Assembly (NCBI GenBank): GCA_020632715.1
Contig: JACKFA010000002.1
Coordinates: 920,501 to 984,500, forward strand
Direction: 5' to 3'
DNA: 64,000 nt
DNA from: Deltaproteobacteria bacterium
GTDB lineage: Bacteria; Myxococcota_A; UBA9042; PHBI01
Made by a program: the position numbers and the translations under genes. Each line of letters starts with the position of its first letter. Position 1 is the stretch's first letter. Below, piece by piece: positions 53,430 to 60,691 of this stretch. Below the pieces are notes generated by a model. It had not been told where the DNA came from and did no database searches. It was given only the letters and a program-made list of their open reading frames with translations.

Positions 53430-53879
53430 GTGAAGGTCAAGAAGAACTGCCTCGTGCGCGTCCAGTACCGCGTCTCGGACGAGCAAGGCAACGAGATCGA
53501 CCGGTCGGATCCCGAGTACCCGCTCGAGTTCGTGTGCGGCCGTGGTGACGTCATCACGGGCCTCGAGCGCGGGCTCATCGGCCTCGAGCCGGGCGCCACG
53601 AAGACCATCGTCATCCCGCCCGAGGACGCCTACGGGGCGCACCAGGCGGAGCTCGTGAAGCCGCTGCCGCGCGCCGGCTTCCCGGCGGAGCTCGAGCTCT
53701 CGGTCGGCCAGCGCTTCAGCTACCGCGGCGAGAAGGGCGCGGAGCTGATGTACCAGGTGCGGGAGATCCGCCCGGACCACATCCTCGCGGACTTCAACCA
53801 CCCGCTCGCCGGCAAGTCGCTGCGCTACGAGGTCACCGTGCTCGACGTCACGGACGACTTCGTCGACGGCAAGATCTAG
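53430..53879 (+). CDS. FKBP-type peptidyl-prolyl isomerase, SlyD-like
   Basis: A 149-residue cytoplasmic isomerase/chaperone. The FKBP core shows CLVRVQYRVSDEQGNEIDRS, LEFVCGRGDVITGLERGLIG and LEPGATKTIVIPPEDAYGAH. The inserted IF (flap) domain spans about 75-120, then DFNHPLAGKSLRYEVTVLDV, the usual SlyD NHPLAGK signature. The metal-binding His/Cys-rich tail of E. coli SlyD is absent, so a role in nickel delivery is unlikely. GTG start at 53430. A structured repeat element begins at the last base of its stop codon. Confidence 0.94.
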   Translation: MKVKKNCLVRVQYRVSDEQGNEIDRSDPEYPLEFVCGRGDVITGLERGLIGLEPGATKTIVIPPEDAYGAHQAELVKPLPRAGFPAELELSVGQRFSYRGEKGAELMYQVREIRPDHILADFNHPLAGKSLRYEVTVLDVTDDFVDGKI

Positions 53880-54038
53880 AGCACCGCTCAAGTAATCTCC
53901 CGTCGCATTCGGCGCCAGCGCACCGTCATCGGCGTCGTTGGTCGTCGTCAGCGTGCTCTCAGCACGCCTCCTCCTCCCGCCTTGCCGCTGACAGCGCTCT
54001 GGCACCGACTGCTCGGTCCGATTACTTGGTCGGCGCTC
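53879..54038 (-). ncRNA. Candidate structured RNA element, copy B
   Basis: A 160-base unit on the minus strand, clearly homologous to copy A inside. The interiors agree at most positions, including GGACCGAGCAGTCGGTGCCA, hairpin GCGTGC-TGAGA-GCACGC and CGACGCCGATGACGGTGCGC. The terminal stem is GAGCGCCGACCAAGTAATC with GATTACTTGAGCGGTGCTC. Its inner half (CAAGTAATC/GATTACTTG) is entirely different from copy A (ACAGACAGTC/GACTATCTGT), yet pairing is retained. Its 3' end coincides with the last base of the slyD stop codon, on the opposite strand. Confidence 0.7.
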
Positions 54039-54172
54039 TAGTCGCGCTCGGGCCGGCCTGCTCGTCGGTCGCGTACCCGGGTCGTCGGATCGACCGGTCG
54101 CCCGGGGTGGCCGCGCGAGCGGAGACGCCCGTGGAATGCGGCTCGGCGCCGCGTCGAGGCGCTCGCGCCGGC

Positions 54173-54201
54173 TTGACGCGCGGCCGTCACGCTCCTATCG
54201 T
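54173..54201 (+). promoter_or_regulatory. Promoter of the Rrf2-family gene
   Basis: TTGACG (54173-54178) and TATCGT (54196-54201) with a 17-base spacer; leader of about 45 bases. An Rrf2 operator could overlap it, but no clear dyad is visible. Confidence 0.65.
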
Positions 54202-54250
54202 TGGCCTTCGCCGCCTTCGGGAGCGCTCGCCGACGTGGTGAGCGTGCCCT

Positions 54251-54733
54251 GTGACCGGGGGGAGCTTGAAGCTATCCACACGAGGCGAGTACGGGCTCCG
54301 CGCGATGCTCTACCTCGCGATGAAGGCCAAGGACGGCCAGCTCATGGCCCAGGCGTCCGAGATCAGCGAGTCGCAGGACATCCCGGCGCACTACCTGAAG
54401 CAGATCCTCTCGCGTCTGCGGACGGCGGGCCTCCTCCGTAGCACCCGCGGACCGGCAGGCGGGCACGAGCTCGCGCGCGACCCGTCCGAGATCAGCGTCG
54501 GCGAGATCATCCAGTGCCTCGAGGGCAACCTCACGAACATCAACGCGATCCTCGATCTGCCGTGCCAGATCGCGGTCGGCCCGCAGCACTGCGTGATCAA
54601 GGAGTTCCTCGTCGACGTGAAGAAGACGATCGAGGACTTCCTGCACGCGAAGACGCTCGCCGAGCTCGCCGACCGGCAGCACGTGCTCTCGACGCAGAAG
54701 ATCCTGGTGCAGCCGCGCATCATGCGCCGCTGA
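54251..54733 (+). CDS. Rrf2-family transcriptional regulator
   Basis: 160 residues. The winged helix-turn-helix starts KLSTRGEYGLRAMLYLAMKA and continues QDIPAHYLKQILSRLRTAGL and STRGPAGGHELARDPSEISV. The sensor segment has two cysteines (LPCQIAVGPQHCVIKEF) where IscR-type members have three. An Fe-S cluster or thiol switch is therefore possible but not proven; cysteine-responsive CymR-type members lack the cluster. GTG 54251 is the called start. The family usually begins at the LKLSTR position (TTG 54266), but that codon sits too close to the GGGGGGAG for good spacing. A cystathionine beta-synthase lies 1.2 kb away on the other strand. Confidence 0.93.
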   Translation: MTGGSLKLSTRGEYGLRAMLYLAMKAKDGQLMAQASEISESQDIPAHYLKQILSRLRTAGLLRSTRGPAGGHELARDPSEISVGEIIQCLEGNLTNINAILDLPCQIAVGPQHCVIKEFLVDVKKTIEDFLHAKTLAELADRQHVLSTQKILVQPRIMRR

Positions 54734-54739
54734 GGCGCG

Positions 54740-54765
54740 CATCCGTCCATCCGGATGGACGGATG
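54740..54765. repeat. 26-bp perfect palindrome after the Rrf2 gene
   Basis: CATCCGTCCATCC followed directly by its exact complement, without a loop, six bases past the stop codon. It could be a dimer-binding site, a cruciform, or (with a small melted loop) a terminator, though no T-run follows. Confidence 0.7.
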
Positions 54766-54826
54766 GAGGTGCAACCCGGCGGTGCTGACCGCAGGCCGCG
54801 GGGCGGGTCGCCATGCCGCTTGTCAC

Positions 54827-54990
54827 CACGGAGGCACGGAGGCACGGAGGGTCTCGTGGTGTCACGGGTCTCGTGGTCGACTCTCGCCCTTGCGCGCTCG
54901 AGGGACCAGGCGGGAGGAGGGGAGAGGCTCATGACGGCGACACGCCGCGGGCTGGTCGTCCCACCAGACTTCCGTGCTCCGTGGTTTCCC
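54827..54990. repeat. CACGGAGG inverted-repeat element, locus 8
   Basis: The left arm is CACCACGGAGGCACGGAGGC plus another unit. The right arm is shorter here (CTTCCGTGCTCCGTGGTTTC) after about 120 bases. Together with the palindrome it fills the 320 bases between the Rrf2 gene and ppsR; no gene seen. Confidence 0.8.
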
Positions 54991-55053
54991 ATTCGGATCA
55001 GGCGCTGCGAACGCGCGTCGGCAGTCGTTCCTACGAGCCCCCGACGACGGCGG

Positions 55054-55929
55054 CTACTCCTCGCTGCCGCCGTCCGCCGCGAGCGGCGCGAGCCCGTCGA
55101 GCGCCGCCTGCCGGAGCCGCCCCTCGCGGATCCGGAGCACGATGGCGGCCGTCTCCTCGATGGCCTTCTCCGACACGTCGATGACCGGCCACTGCGCGTG
55201 GGCGTCGAAGATCTCGCGCGCGTACTGGAGCTCGCGCACGACGTGGTCGCGCCGCGCGTACTCCGTGTCCGTCGGCATGTTGAGCGCCTTCAGGCGCGCG
55301 CGTCGGATCCGGATGAGCGCGCCCACGTTGATCGTGAGCCCGAACACCCGCGACTGGTCGATGTCCTCGAGCTCGTGCGGCAGCGGCAGCCCCAGCACGA
55401 TCGGCACGTTCGCGACCTTCAACCCCTTCTGCGCGAGGTAGGTCGAGAGCGGCGTCTTGCTCGTGCGCGAGAGCCCGACGAGCACGATGTCCGCCCGCGC
55501 GAGCCCGCCGACCGCCTGACCGTCGTCGTGCTTCACCGCGAACTCCACCGCCTCGATGCGGTCGAAGTACGCCTGGTTCAGCTCCGGCAGCCCCGGTCGC
55601 CCCGCGGGCGTCGTGCCGAGATACCCCGACAGGCTCCGCATCAGCGTCCCGATGAGGTCCACCGTCTGCAGCTGGAAGACCTGCGCCCGCGCCTCGAGCA
55701 GCTCCCGCTGCTCGTGGTTCACGATCGTGTAGATCACGAGCGCGTTCGCGACCGCCGCCTGGCGCACCGCGTCCTCGATCTGCTCGTCCTTCCGGAGCAG
55801 CGAGAAGATCCGCACGTCCGGCCGCGCCTCGCGGAACTGGATGAGCGCCGCGCGCAGCACGCGCTCCGCCGTCTCCGCCGTCGCGTCGCTCAGGACGTAG
55901 ATGCTGCCGCGCTCGGGGAAGGGGGTCAT
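55054..55929 (-). CDS. ppsR: Bifunctional PPDK/PEP synthetase regulatory kinase-pyrophosphorylase (DUF299)
   Basis: A 291-residue protein of the PDRP/PpsR family. These proteins inactivate pyruvate,phosphate dikinase or PEP synthetase by ADP-dependent Thr phosphorylation and reactivate them by phosphorolysis. Visible signatures are IYVLSDATAETAERVLRAAL near the N-terminus, the P-loop-like VLVGLSRTSKTPLSTYLAQK at about 150-170, and VANVPIVLGLPLPHELEDID. The target enzyme is not in this window. ATG 55929 overlaps the cystathionine beta-synthase stop by four bases. It would link amino-acid and central carbon control within one transcript. Confidence 0.95.
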   Translation of the reverse strand: MTPFPERGSIYVLSDATAETAERVLRAALIQFREARPDVRIFSLLRKDEQIEDAVRQAAVANALVIYTIVNHEQRELLEARAQVFQLQTVDLIGTLMRSLSGYLGTTPAGRPGLPELNQAYFDRIEAVEFAVKHDDGQAVGGLARADIVLVGLSRTSKTPLSTYLAQKGLKVANVPIVLGLPLPHELEDIDQSRVFGLTINVGALIRIRRARLKALNMPTDTEYARRDHVVRELQYAREIFDAHAQWPVIDVSEKAIEETAAIVLRIREGRLRQAALDGLAPLAADGGSEE

Positions 55930-57302
55930 CGCCGGTTCAACCGCGAGCTGATGAAGTCGATGAAGTCGATCTTCGTGAGGATGCCGATGACCCGGCCCTC
56001 CTCCTCCACCACCACGATCTTGTTCTGCGCGAAGATCTGCGACAGCAGCCCGACCCGGTTCTGCGCCTCCACGAGCGCGAAGTCGTTCGCGAGGAAGCCG
56101 TCGATCGACGTCGACGGCTTGGCGCGCCCCTCGAGCAGCGCCGTCAGCATGTCGACCTCGGTGATGAGCCCCACCATCTGATGGTTGTCGAGCACCGGGA
56201 GCTGGCTGATCCCGAACTCCTTCATCCGGTGGATCACCGACTCGAAGTCGTCGCCCGGCGCCGCGCTCACGAGCTGCCGCGGCTGCCGCTCGAGGATGTC
56301 GCGCACCGTCTCCTCGCCGAGCTCCGGATCGAGGTAGCCGCCCTCCCGCATCCACGTGTCGTTGAAGATCTTCGACAGGTAGCGCACCGCCGAGTCCGGG
56401 AGGATGCAGAGGATGTTCTCCTCCTTCCGCGCGCGCTCCGCGTAGCGGATCGCCGCCGCCACCGTGCCCCCCGCCGAGCCGCCCGTGTAGAGCCCCTCCT
56501 CGCGCACGACGCGGCGGGTCCACGAGAAGCAGTCCTTGTCGGACACGCGGATGACCTCGTCGACGAACTCGAAGTCCATCGTCGACGGGATGAAGTCCTC
56601 GCCGAAGCCCTCGACCCGGTAGCTGTGCGCCGTGACCATCTTCCCGGTGCGGAAGTAGTCGTAGTAGATGCTCCCGATGGGGTCCACGCCGACCACGCGG
56701 ATGGACGGCTTCTTCTCCTTCAGGTAGCGCCCGATCCCGCTGATCGTGCCGCCCGTCCCCATGCTCGTCACGAGCACGTCGATCTCGCCGCCCGTCTGCT
56801 CCCAGATCTCGGGCCCGGTCGACTTGTAGTGCGCGAGCGGGTTCGACGGGTTGTGGTACTGGTTCGCGAGCACCGCGCCCGGCGTCTCGTCCGCGAGCCG
56901 CCGCGCCACGCAGTAGTAGCTCCGCGGGTCGTCCGGCTCGACGTTCGTCGGGCAGACCACGACCTTCGCGCCGAACGCGCGGAGCGCCGCGATCTTCTCC
57001 TCGCTCATCTTGTCGGGCATGACGAAGATGGTCTTGTAGCCGCGCACGGCCGCCACCATCGCGAGGCCCATGCCCGTGTTCCCGCTCGTCGCCTCGACGA
57101 TCGTGCCGCCGGGCTTGAGCTTCCCGTCGCGCTCGTAGTCGTCGACGATCTGGATCGCCGGGCGATCCTTCACGCTGCCGCCCGGGTTCAGGTACTCGAG
57201 CTTGCAGAAGATGTTCGCGGGCACGTGCGACGCGAGCTTGTTGAGCCGCACGATGGGCGTGCGCCCCACGGCCTCGATCACATTGGCGAAGGCGCCTTTC
57301 AT
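55926..57302 (-). CDS. Cystathionine beta-synthase (PLP domain plus CBS pair)
   Basis: 458 residues. The fold-type II PLP enzyme domain spans 1-330, with Lys45 in LNPGGSVKDRPAIQ, the Asn/Ser loop EATSGNTGMGLAMVAAV, the phosphate-binding GTGGTISGIGRYLKEK and the late TGGSAGGTVAAAI. Two CBS regulatory modules occupy about 335-458 (FGISQLPVLDNHQMVGLITE, KIVVVEEEGRVIGILTKIDF). The PLP-CBS arrangement is that of cystathionine beta-synthase (reverse transsulfuration) rather than cysteine synthase, although the CBS pair could bind adenosyl ligands other than SAM. No N-terminal heme domain. ATG 57302; ROK gene 37 bases upstream on the same strand. Confidence 0.94.
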   Translation of the reverse strand: MKGAFANVIEAVGRTPIVRLNKLASHVPANIFCKLEYLNPGGSVKDRPAIQIVDDYERDGKLKPGGTIVEATSGNTGMGLAMVAAVRGYKTIFVMPDKMSEEKIAALRAFGAKVVVCPTNVEPDDPRSYYCVARRLADETPGAVLANQYHNPSNPLAHYKSTGPEIWEQTGGEIDVLVTSMGTGGTISGIGRYLKEKKPSIRVVGVDPIGSIYYDYFRTGKMVTAHSYRVEGFGEDFIPSTMDFEFVDEVIRVSDKDCFSWTRRVVREEGLYTGGSAGGTVAAAIRYAERARKEENILCILPDSAVRYLSKIFNDTWMREGGYLDPELGEETVRDILERQPRQLVSAAPGDDFESVIHRMKEFGISQLPVLDNHQMVGLITEVDMLTALLEGRAKPSTSIDGFLANDFALVEAQNRVGLLSQIFAQNKIVVVEEEGRVIGILTKIDFIDFISSRLNRR

Positions 57303-57339
57303 CAGCGGTTCCTCTCGGTCGGTCCGGAGTGAGCGTATA

Positions 57340-58290
57340 TCAGCGTTCGGTCCCGGCCGCCATGCGCGCGAGCGCGGCCGCGCCGAGGACGCCGGCGTCC
57401 TCGCCGAGCGTGCCCACGACGACCCGCACCCCCTCGCACATGCTCGCGAAGGTCCGCGCGCGCAGCTCCGCCTCGAGCGCCGGCACGAAGAGGTGCTGCG
57501 CGTGGGTGATGCCGCCCGCGAGCACGATGGTCAGCACGTCGAGCGTGTGGATCGCCGCCGCCGCCGCGACCCCGAGGTGGCGCCCGATCTCGGCGAACAC
57601 GGCGCGCGCCTCGTCGTCGCCCGCGTCGGCCGCCTTCGCGAGGTCCCGGGGCGCGTCGCGGCTGTCCGCGAGCTCCGCGAGCTTCCCGCCGCGCTCCTCG
57701 AGCGTGCGCCTTATCCCGACGGCCCCGACGTACTGCTCGAGGCAGCCGTGGTTGCCGCAGCCGCACGGGCGCCCGCCGTCGCGCACGACCGTCACGTGGC
57801 CGAGCTCGCCCGCCATGCCGCGCGCCCCGCGCCAGAGCTCTCCGCCGAGGATGATCCCGCCGCCTACCCCCGTCCCGAGGGTGTAACCGACGATGTCCTC
57901 GCAGCCGCGCGCCGCCCCGCACGCCATCTCGCCGTAGATCACGGCGTTCGCGTCGTTCTCGAGGTGCACGCGCCGCCCTGACGCCTCGGCGAGGCGCTTC
58001 GCGAGCGCAAAGTCCTTCCACTCCGGGAAGTTCGGGCTCTCTCGCACGATCCCGTGCCGTCGGTCGATCACCCCGGCAGCCGCGATGCCGATGGGCGCCC
58101 CACCGCCCGGATCGAGCCCGCGCACGAGCTCCGTCAGGAGCGAGACGATGTCGTCCTCGTCGCGCTCCTCGGGGACGGCGACGAGGTCCCGCGCGATGAT
58201 GGCGCCGCTCGCGTCGACGAGGCCCGCCTTCGCGCGCGTGCCTCCGAGGTCGACGCCGATCGTGGCGCCGTCGTGGGCTACATCCGCCAC
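57340..58290 (-). CDS. ROK-family sugar kinase, probable glucokinase
   Basis: 316 residues. The ATP-binding phosphate loop ATIGVDLGGTRAKAGLVD is at the N-terminus and the catalytic Asp is in VHLENDANAVIYGE. YTLGTGVGGGIILGGELWRG precedes the ROK zinc signature GELGHVTVVRDGGRPCGCGN with HGCLEQYVG. C-terminal VLAGGITHAQHLFVPALE completes the fold. Sequence pattern is that of glucose or N-acetylhexosamine kinases; glucokinase is the likeliest. GTG 58290 is used; the gene overlaps the upstream barrel gene by 13 bases. It forms one minus-strand cluster with cystathionine beta-synthase and ppsR. Confidence 0.93.
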   Translation of the reverse strand: MADVAHDGATIGVDLGGTRAKAGLVDASGAIIARDLVAVPEERDEDDIVSLLTELVRGLDPGGGAPIGIAAAGVIDRRHGIVRESPNFPEWKDFALAKRLAEASGRRVHLENDANAVIYGEMACGAARGCEDIVGYTLGTGVGGGIILGGELWRGARGMAGELGHVTVVRDGGRPCGCGNHGCLEQYVGAVGIRRTLEERGGKLAELADSRDAPRDLAKAADAGDDEARAVFAEIGRHLGVAAAAAIHTLDVLTIVLAGGITHAQHLFVPALEAELRARTFASMCEGVRVVVGTLGEDAGVLGAAALARMAAGTER

Positions 58291-58985
58291 TCGAGCCCCG
58301 CCGTGAACAGCCCGCGCGTGATGCCGATGTCGATGGAGTCCTTGCCGACGTCCATCGTCGTCGTGCCCGTCACGACGTCGAGGTGGATCGAGATCGCCAC
58401 CGCGCGCGAGAGGTAGAGCAGGATCCCGAAGTCGAAGCCGAGCGAGAAGCCGACGCCGTTGCGGTCGGCCTCGTCGAAGCCCTTCCCGAAGAGGTTGGCC
58501 GCCTGGAAGCGGAGCTCGTCGGAGTGGTCGAACGCCATCAGCCCCGGCGACAGGCGCAGGAAGAGCGCGCCCCAAGGCTCGTCGATGTAGCGCCAGCGCA
58601 CGTTCGCCGCGAGCCGGAACTGGGAGCCTGTGCGGTTGTCGCGCGACACGCCCTCGAAGTAGAAGCTGCCGATCCCCTCGAGGAGCACGCCGATGTCGAG
58701 GCGCGACGTGCGGTAGGTCGCCCCGATCCCGAAGATCTCGGCGGGGCCGCGTGAGTTCGTGACGCGGATCTGGTCGCCGAGCGTGAGCGAGTCGCCGAAG
58801 GTGAGGCCCACGCGCACGTCGAGCCAGCCCGTGCCGGAGCGGACGCCGGTCGACCGCGCGACGCTCGCCGGGGCCGCCGCGGCGGGGGGCGCGAGGGCGA
58901 AGAGCGCGGCGAGGGCGGCGCCCACCGCGCCCGAGAGGACCCGCGTGCGCGAAAGCGGCGTGTGGCTCGGCATCTCCCGAGACAT
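58278..58985 (-). CDS. Exported beta-barrel-type hypothetical protein
   Basis: 235 residues from ATG 58985; ATG 58973 is an alternative and the ribosome binding site does not decide. The signal peptide is VGAALAALFALAPPAAAAP. The mature part is a run of amphipathic strands (GWLDVRVGLTFGDSLTLGDQ, AEIFGIGATYRTSRLDIGVL, IGSFYFEGVSRDN, FSLGFDFGILLYLSRAVAIS) ending FTAGLEWRM, an aromatic C-terminal strand as in outer-membrane proteins inserted by BamA. No named family. It overlaps the ROK kinase gene, so the two are co-expressed, for which I see no obvious biochemical reason. Confidence 0.82.
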   Translation of the reverse strand: MSREMPSHTPLSRTRVLSGAVGAALAALFALAPPAAAAPASVARSTGVRSGTGWLDVRVGLTFGDSLTLGDQIRVTNSRGPAEIFGIGATYRTSRLDIGVLLEGIGSFYFEGVSRDNRTGSQFRLAANVRWRYIDEPWGALFLRLSPGLMAFDHSDELRFQAANLFGKGFDEADRNGVGFSLGFDFGILLYLSRAVAISIHLDVVTGTTTMDVGKDSIDIGITRGLFTAGLEWRM

Positions 58986-59061
58986 ACCACCGGCCAGCGC
59001 TGGTAGAAAGGCGCGTGTCGTGCTTGCGCGCGCCGGCTCGCGGTGCCAAAACAGCGGGCCC

Positions 59062-59841
59062 ATGAAGCCCCACGCCCTCATCGACCTCTACGTGCCCGCC
59101 CACGCCGGCACGCCCCAGGAGGTGGCGGACGCGGCTCGCGAGGCGGGCCTCGACGCGATCGTCCTGGTCGCCGACTCCCCCGACGAGCTCCCCGAGCAGG
59201 AGGAGATCGACGCCGTCAACGCCGCCGGCGACGGGCCGCACGTGCACGTCGCGTGCGCCGTGGCCGGCCTCGGCTATCGCGTCGCGGTGCTCGCCCCCGG
59301 CGGCTTCGACGGCATGAGCCTCGACGCGATCGAGGCCTCCGCCGACGTCGGGCTCATCCAGGCGGCGGCGAAGGAGTACAGGGGCTGCGCCATCTCGGTG
59401 TGCCCGCGGCAGGGGCAGGACGGGCTCGTCCACCGGCAGGTGGTCGCGCTCCCGGCCGAGCCGGCGATCGGGGTCGTGGCGATGGTGACCGGCGGCGCGC
59501 GGCTCGCGCGCGACCTCGACATCGAGGACGCCGGCGTCGCGGGGCGGCGGATCCTCGGCGCGACGGGCCCCTTCGGCGCCCTCGGGGACGTCGGGCGGTA
59601 CGCGACCCTCCTCCCCGCGGCCGCGGCCGAGGTGGGGTCGATCATCCAGGCGCTCCTCGCCGGGAAGGGCGTCGCGGTCGAGCTCATCCCGAGCGCGTCG
59701 CGGAAGCGCCGCGGCGGCGGTGGCGGTGGCGGCGGCGGCCAGGCGCAGGACGGGGACAAGCCGAAGAAGCGGCGTCGTCGTCGGCGGCGGCGCGGTGGCG
59801 GCGGCGGCGACGAGGGCGGCGGCGGCGGCGACGGCGAGTAG
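59062..59841 (+). CDS. Degenerate PHP-like protein with Gly/Arg-rich tail
   Basis: 259 residues. The first 215 resemble the PHP fold: HALIDLYVPAHAGTPQEVAD then AAREAGLDAIVLVADSPDEL corresponds to the first strand, helix and second strand of PHP phosphoesterases. The metal-binding HxH is replaced by Tyr-Val-Pro and the second motif DH by ADSP, so catalysis is unlikely. A later LGDVGRYATLLPAAAAEVG segment fits the C-terminal part. The last 45 residues are low complexity: a Gly run, KPKKRR, eight Arg in a row and a Gly/Asp end, a plausible nucleic-acid-binding tail. It stands alone between two minus-strand clusters. Confidence 0.82.
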   Translation: MKPHALIDLYVPAHAGTPQEVADAAREAGLDAIVLVADSPDELPEQEEIDAVNAAGDGPHVHVACAVAGLGYRVAVLAPGGFDGMSLDAIEASADVGLIQAAAKEYRGCAISVCPRQGQDGLVHRQVVALPAEPAIGVVAMVTGGARLARDLDIEDAGVAGRRILGATGPFGALGDVGRYATLLPAAAAEVGSIIQALLAGKGVAVELIPSASRKRRGGGGGGGGGQAQDGDKPKKRRRRRRRRGGGGGDEGGGGGDGE

Positions 59842-59869
59842 CCCCCCCCGGCGCCCACGCCGCGATCGT

Positions 59870-60691
59870 CTAGATCTGCTTGACCTGCTCGCTCACGATC
59901 CAGCCCTGGTGGCCGTTCGCGAGCTCGACCTTGGTCCAGCTCGGATCCTGCTCGACGATCCGCACCTCGAGCCCCTCGGGGACCGCCTTCCCCTTCGCGT
60001 CCTCGTGGCGACCGTCCCGCAGCACCGCGTCGTCGGTCACGACGACCCCCACGCGCTGGCTCGCGTCCGTGTAGAGCTGGCCCCAGACCATGAGGCCGAG
60101 CAGGAGCGCGAGGATCGCCGCCGGCACGGCCGCGCGCCCCGCCCAGCGCAGGTCCGGGCGGAGGCGCCAGAGGATGAGGAGCCCCATGAACCCGACCCAG
60201 AGCACCGCGAACACCACCGCGAGCGGCGTGCGGCCGAGCACGTGGGTCGCCTTGTAGAGGAAGCCCGCGGCCTCGGAGTAGATGAACTGGTTCTCGTCGC
60301 CGCTCGCCCGATAGCGCGTCGACAACGTCCGGCGGGCCGCGTCGAGGTTCGCGCGGAGCGAGTCCGCGACGTCGTCCGGCGGGTCGAGGTGGAGCGCCCG
60401 CTGGTAATAGAGGATCGCCGAGCCGTAGGCGCCCGCGCGGAAGTAGGCGTTGCCGAGGTTGTGGTAGAGGACCGGGTCCTCGATGCGGTAGCTCTCGTGC
60501 AGATCCGCGTACGCGCGGGCCGCGTCGTCGTACTCGCCGGCGAGGTAGAGCCGGTTCGCCTCGTGGAAGAGCGTGCCCGGAGAGCCGCCGGCCTCCGCCG
60601 CGCGCGCGTCGCCGCCCCCGACCACGGGCGTGGGGAGCAGGAGCAGGAGCAGGAGCAGGAACAGCGACGAGAGCGTCGCGTACCGCCTCAT
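59870..60691 (-). CDS. BatE-like protein: TPR, membrane segments, SH3-type domain
   Basis: 273 residues. The signal sequence is SSLFLLLLLLLLPTPVVGG. Two or three TPR units span about 40-125 (HEANRLYLAGEYDDAARAYA, YHNLGNAYFRAGAYGSAILY). Two transmembrane helices follow (TPLAVVFAVLWVGFMGLLIL, AVPAAILALLLGLMVW). A C-terminal bacterial SH3 domain (VVVTDDAVLRDGRHEDAKGK ending GWIVSEQVKQI) would lie in the periplasm. This is the BatE architecture of Bacteroides-type aerotolerance operons. ATG 60691 overlaps batD by four bases. The stop lies 28 bases from the convergent PHP-like gene. Confidence 0.9.
   Translation of the reverse strand: MRRYATLSSLFLLLLLLLLPTPVVGGGDARAAEAGGSPGTLFHEANRLYLAGEYDDAARAYADLHESYRIEDPVLYHNLGNAYFRAGAYGSAILYYQRALHLDPPDDVADSLRANLDAARRTLSTRYRASGDENQFIYSEAAGFLYKATHVLGRTPLAVVFAVLWVGFMGLLILWRLRPDLRWAGRAAVPAAILALLLGLMVWGQLYTDASQRVGVVVTDDAVLRDGRHEDAKGKAVPEGLEVRIVEQDPSWTKVELANGHQGWIVSEQVKQI

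Noticed and set aside
53109..54005. Minus-strand frame opposite slyD that shares peptide sequence with a frame near 21200
   Set aside because: The shared peptide comes from the structured element copies A and B, not from a common protein; the rest is shadow of slyD.
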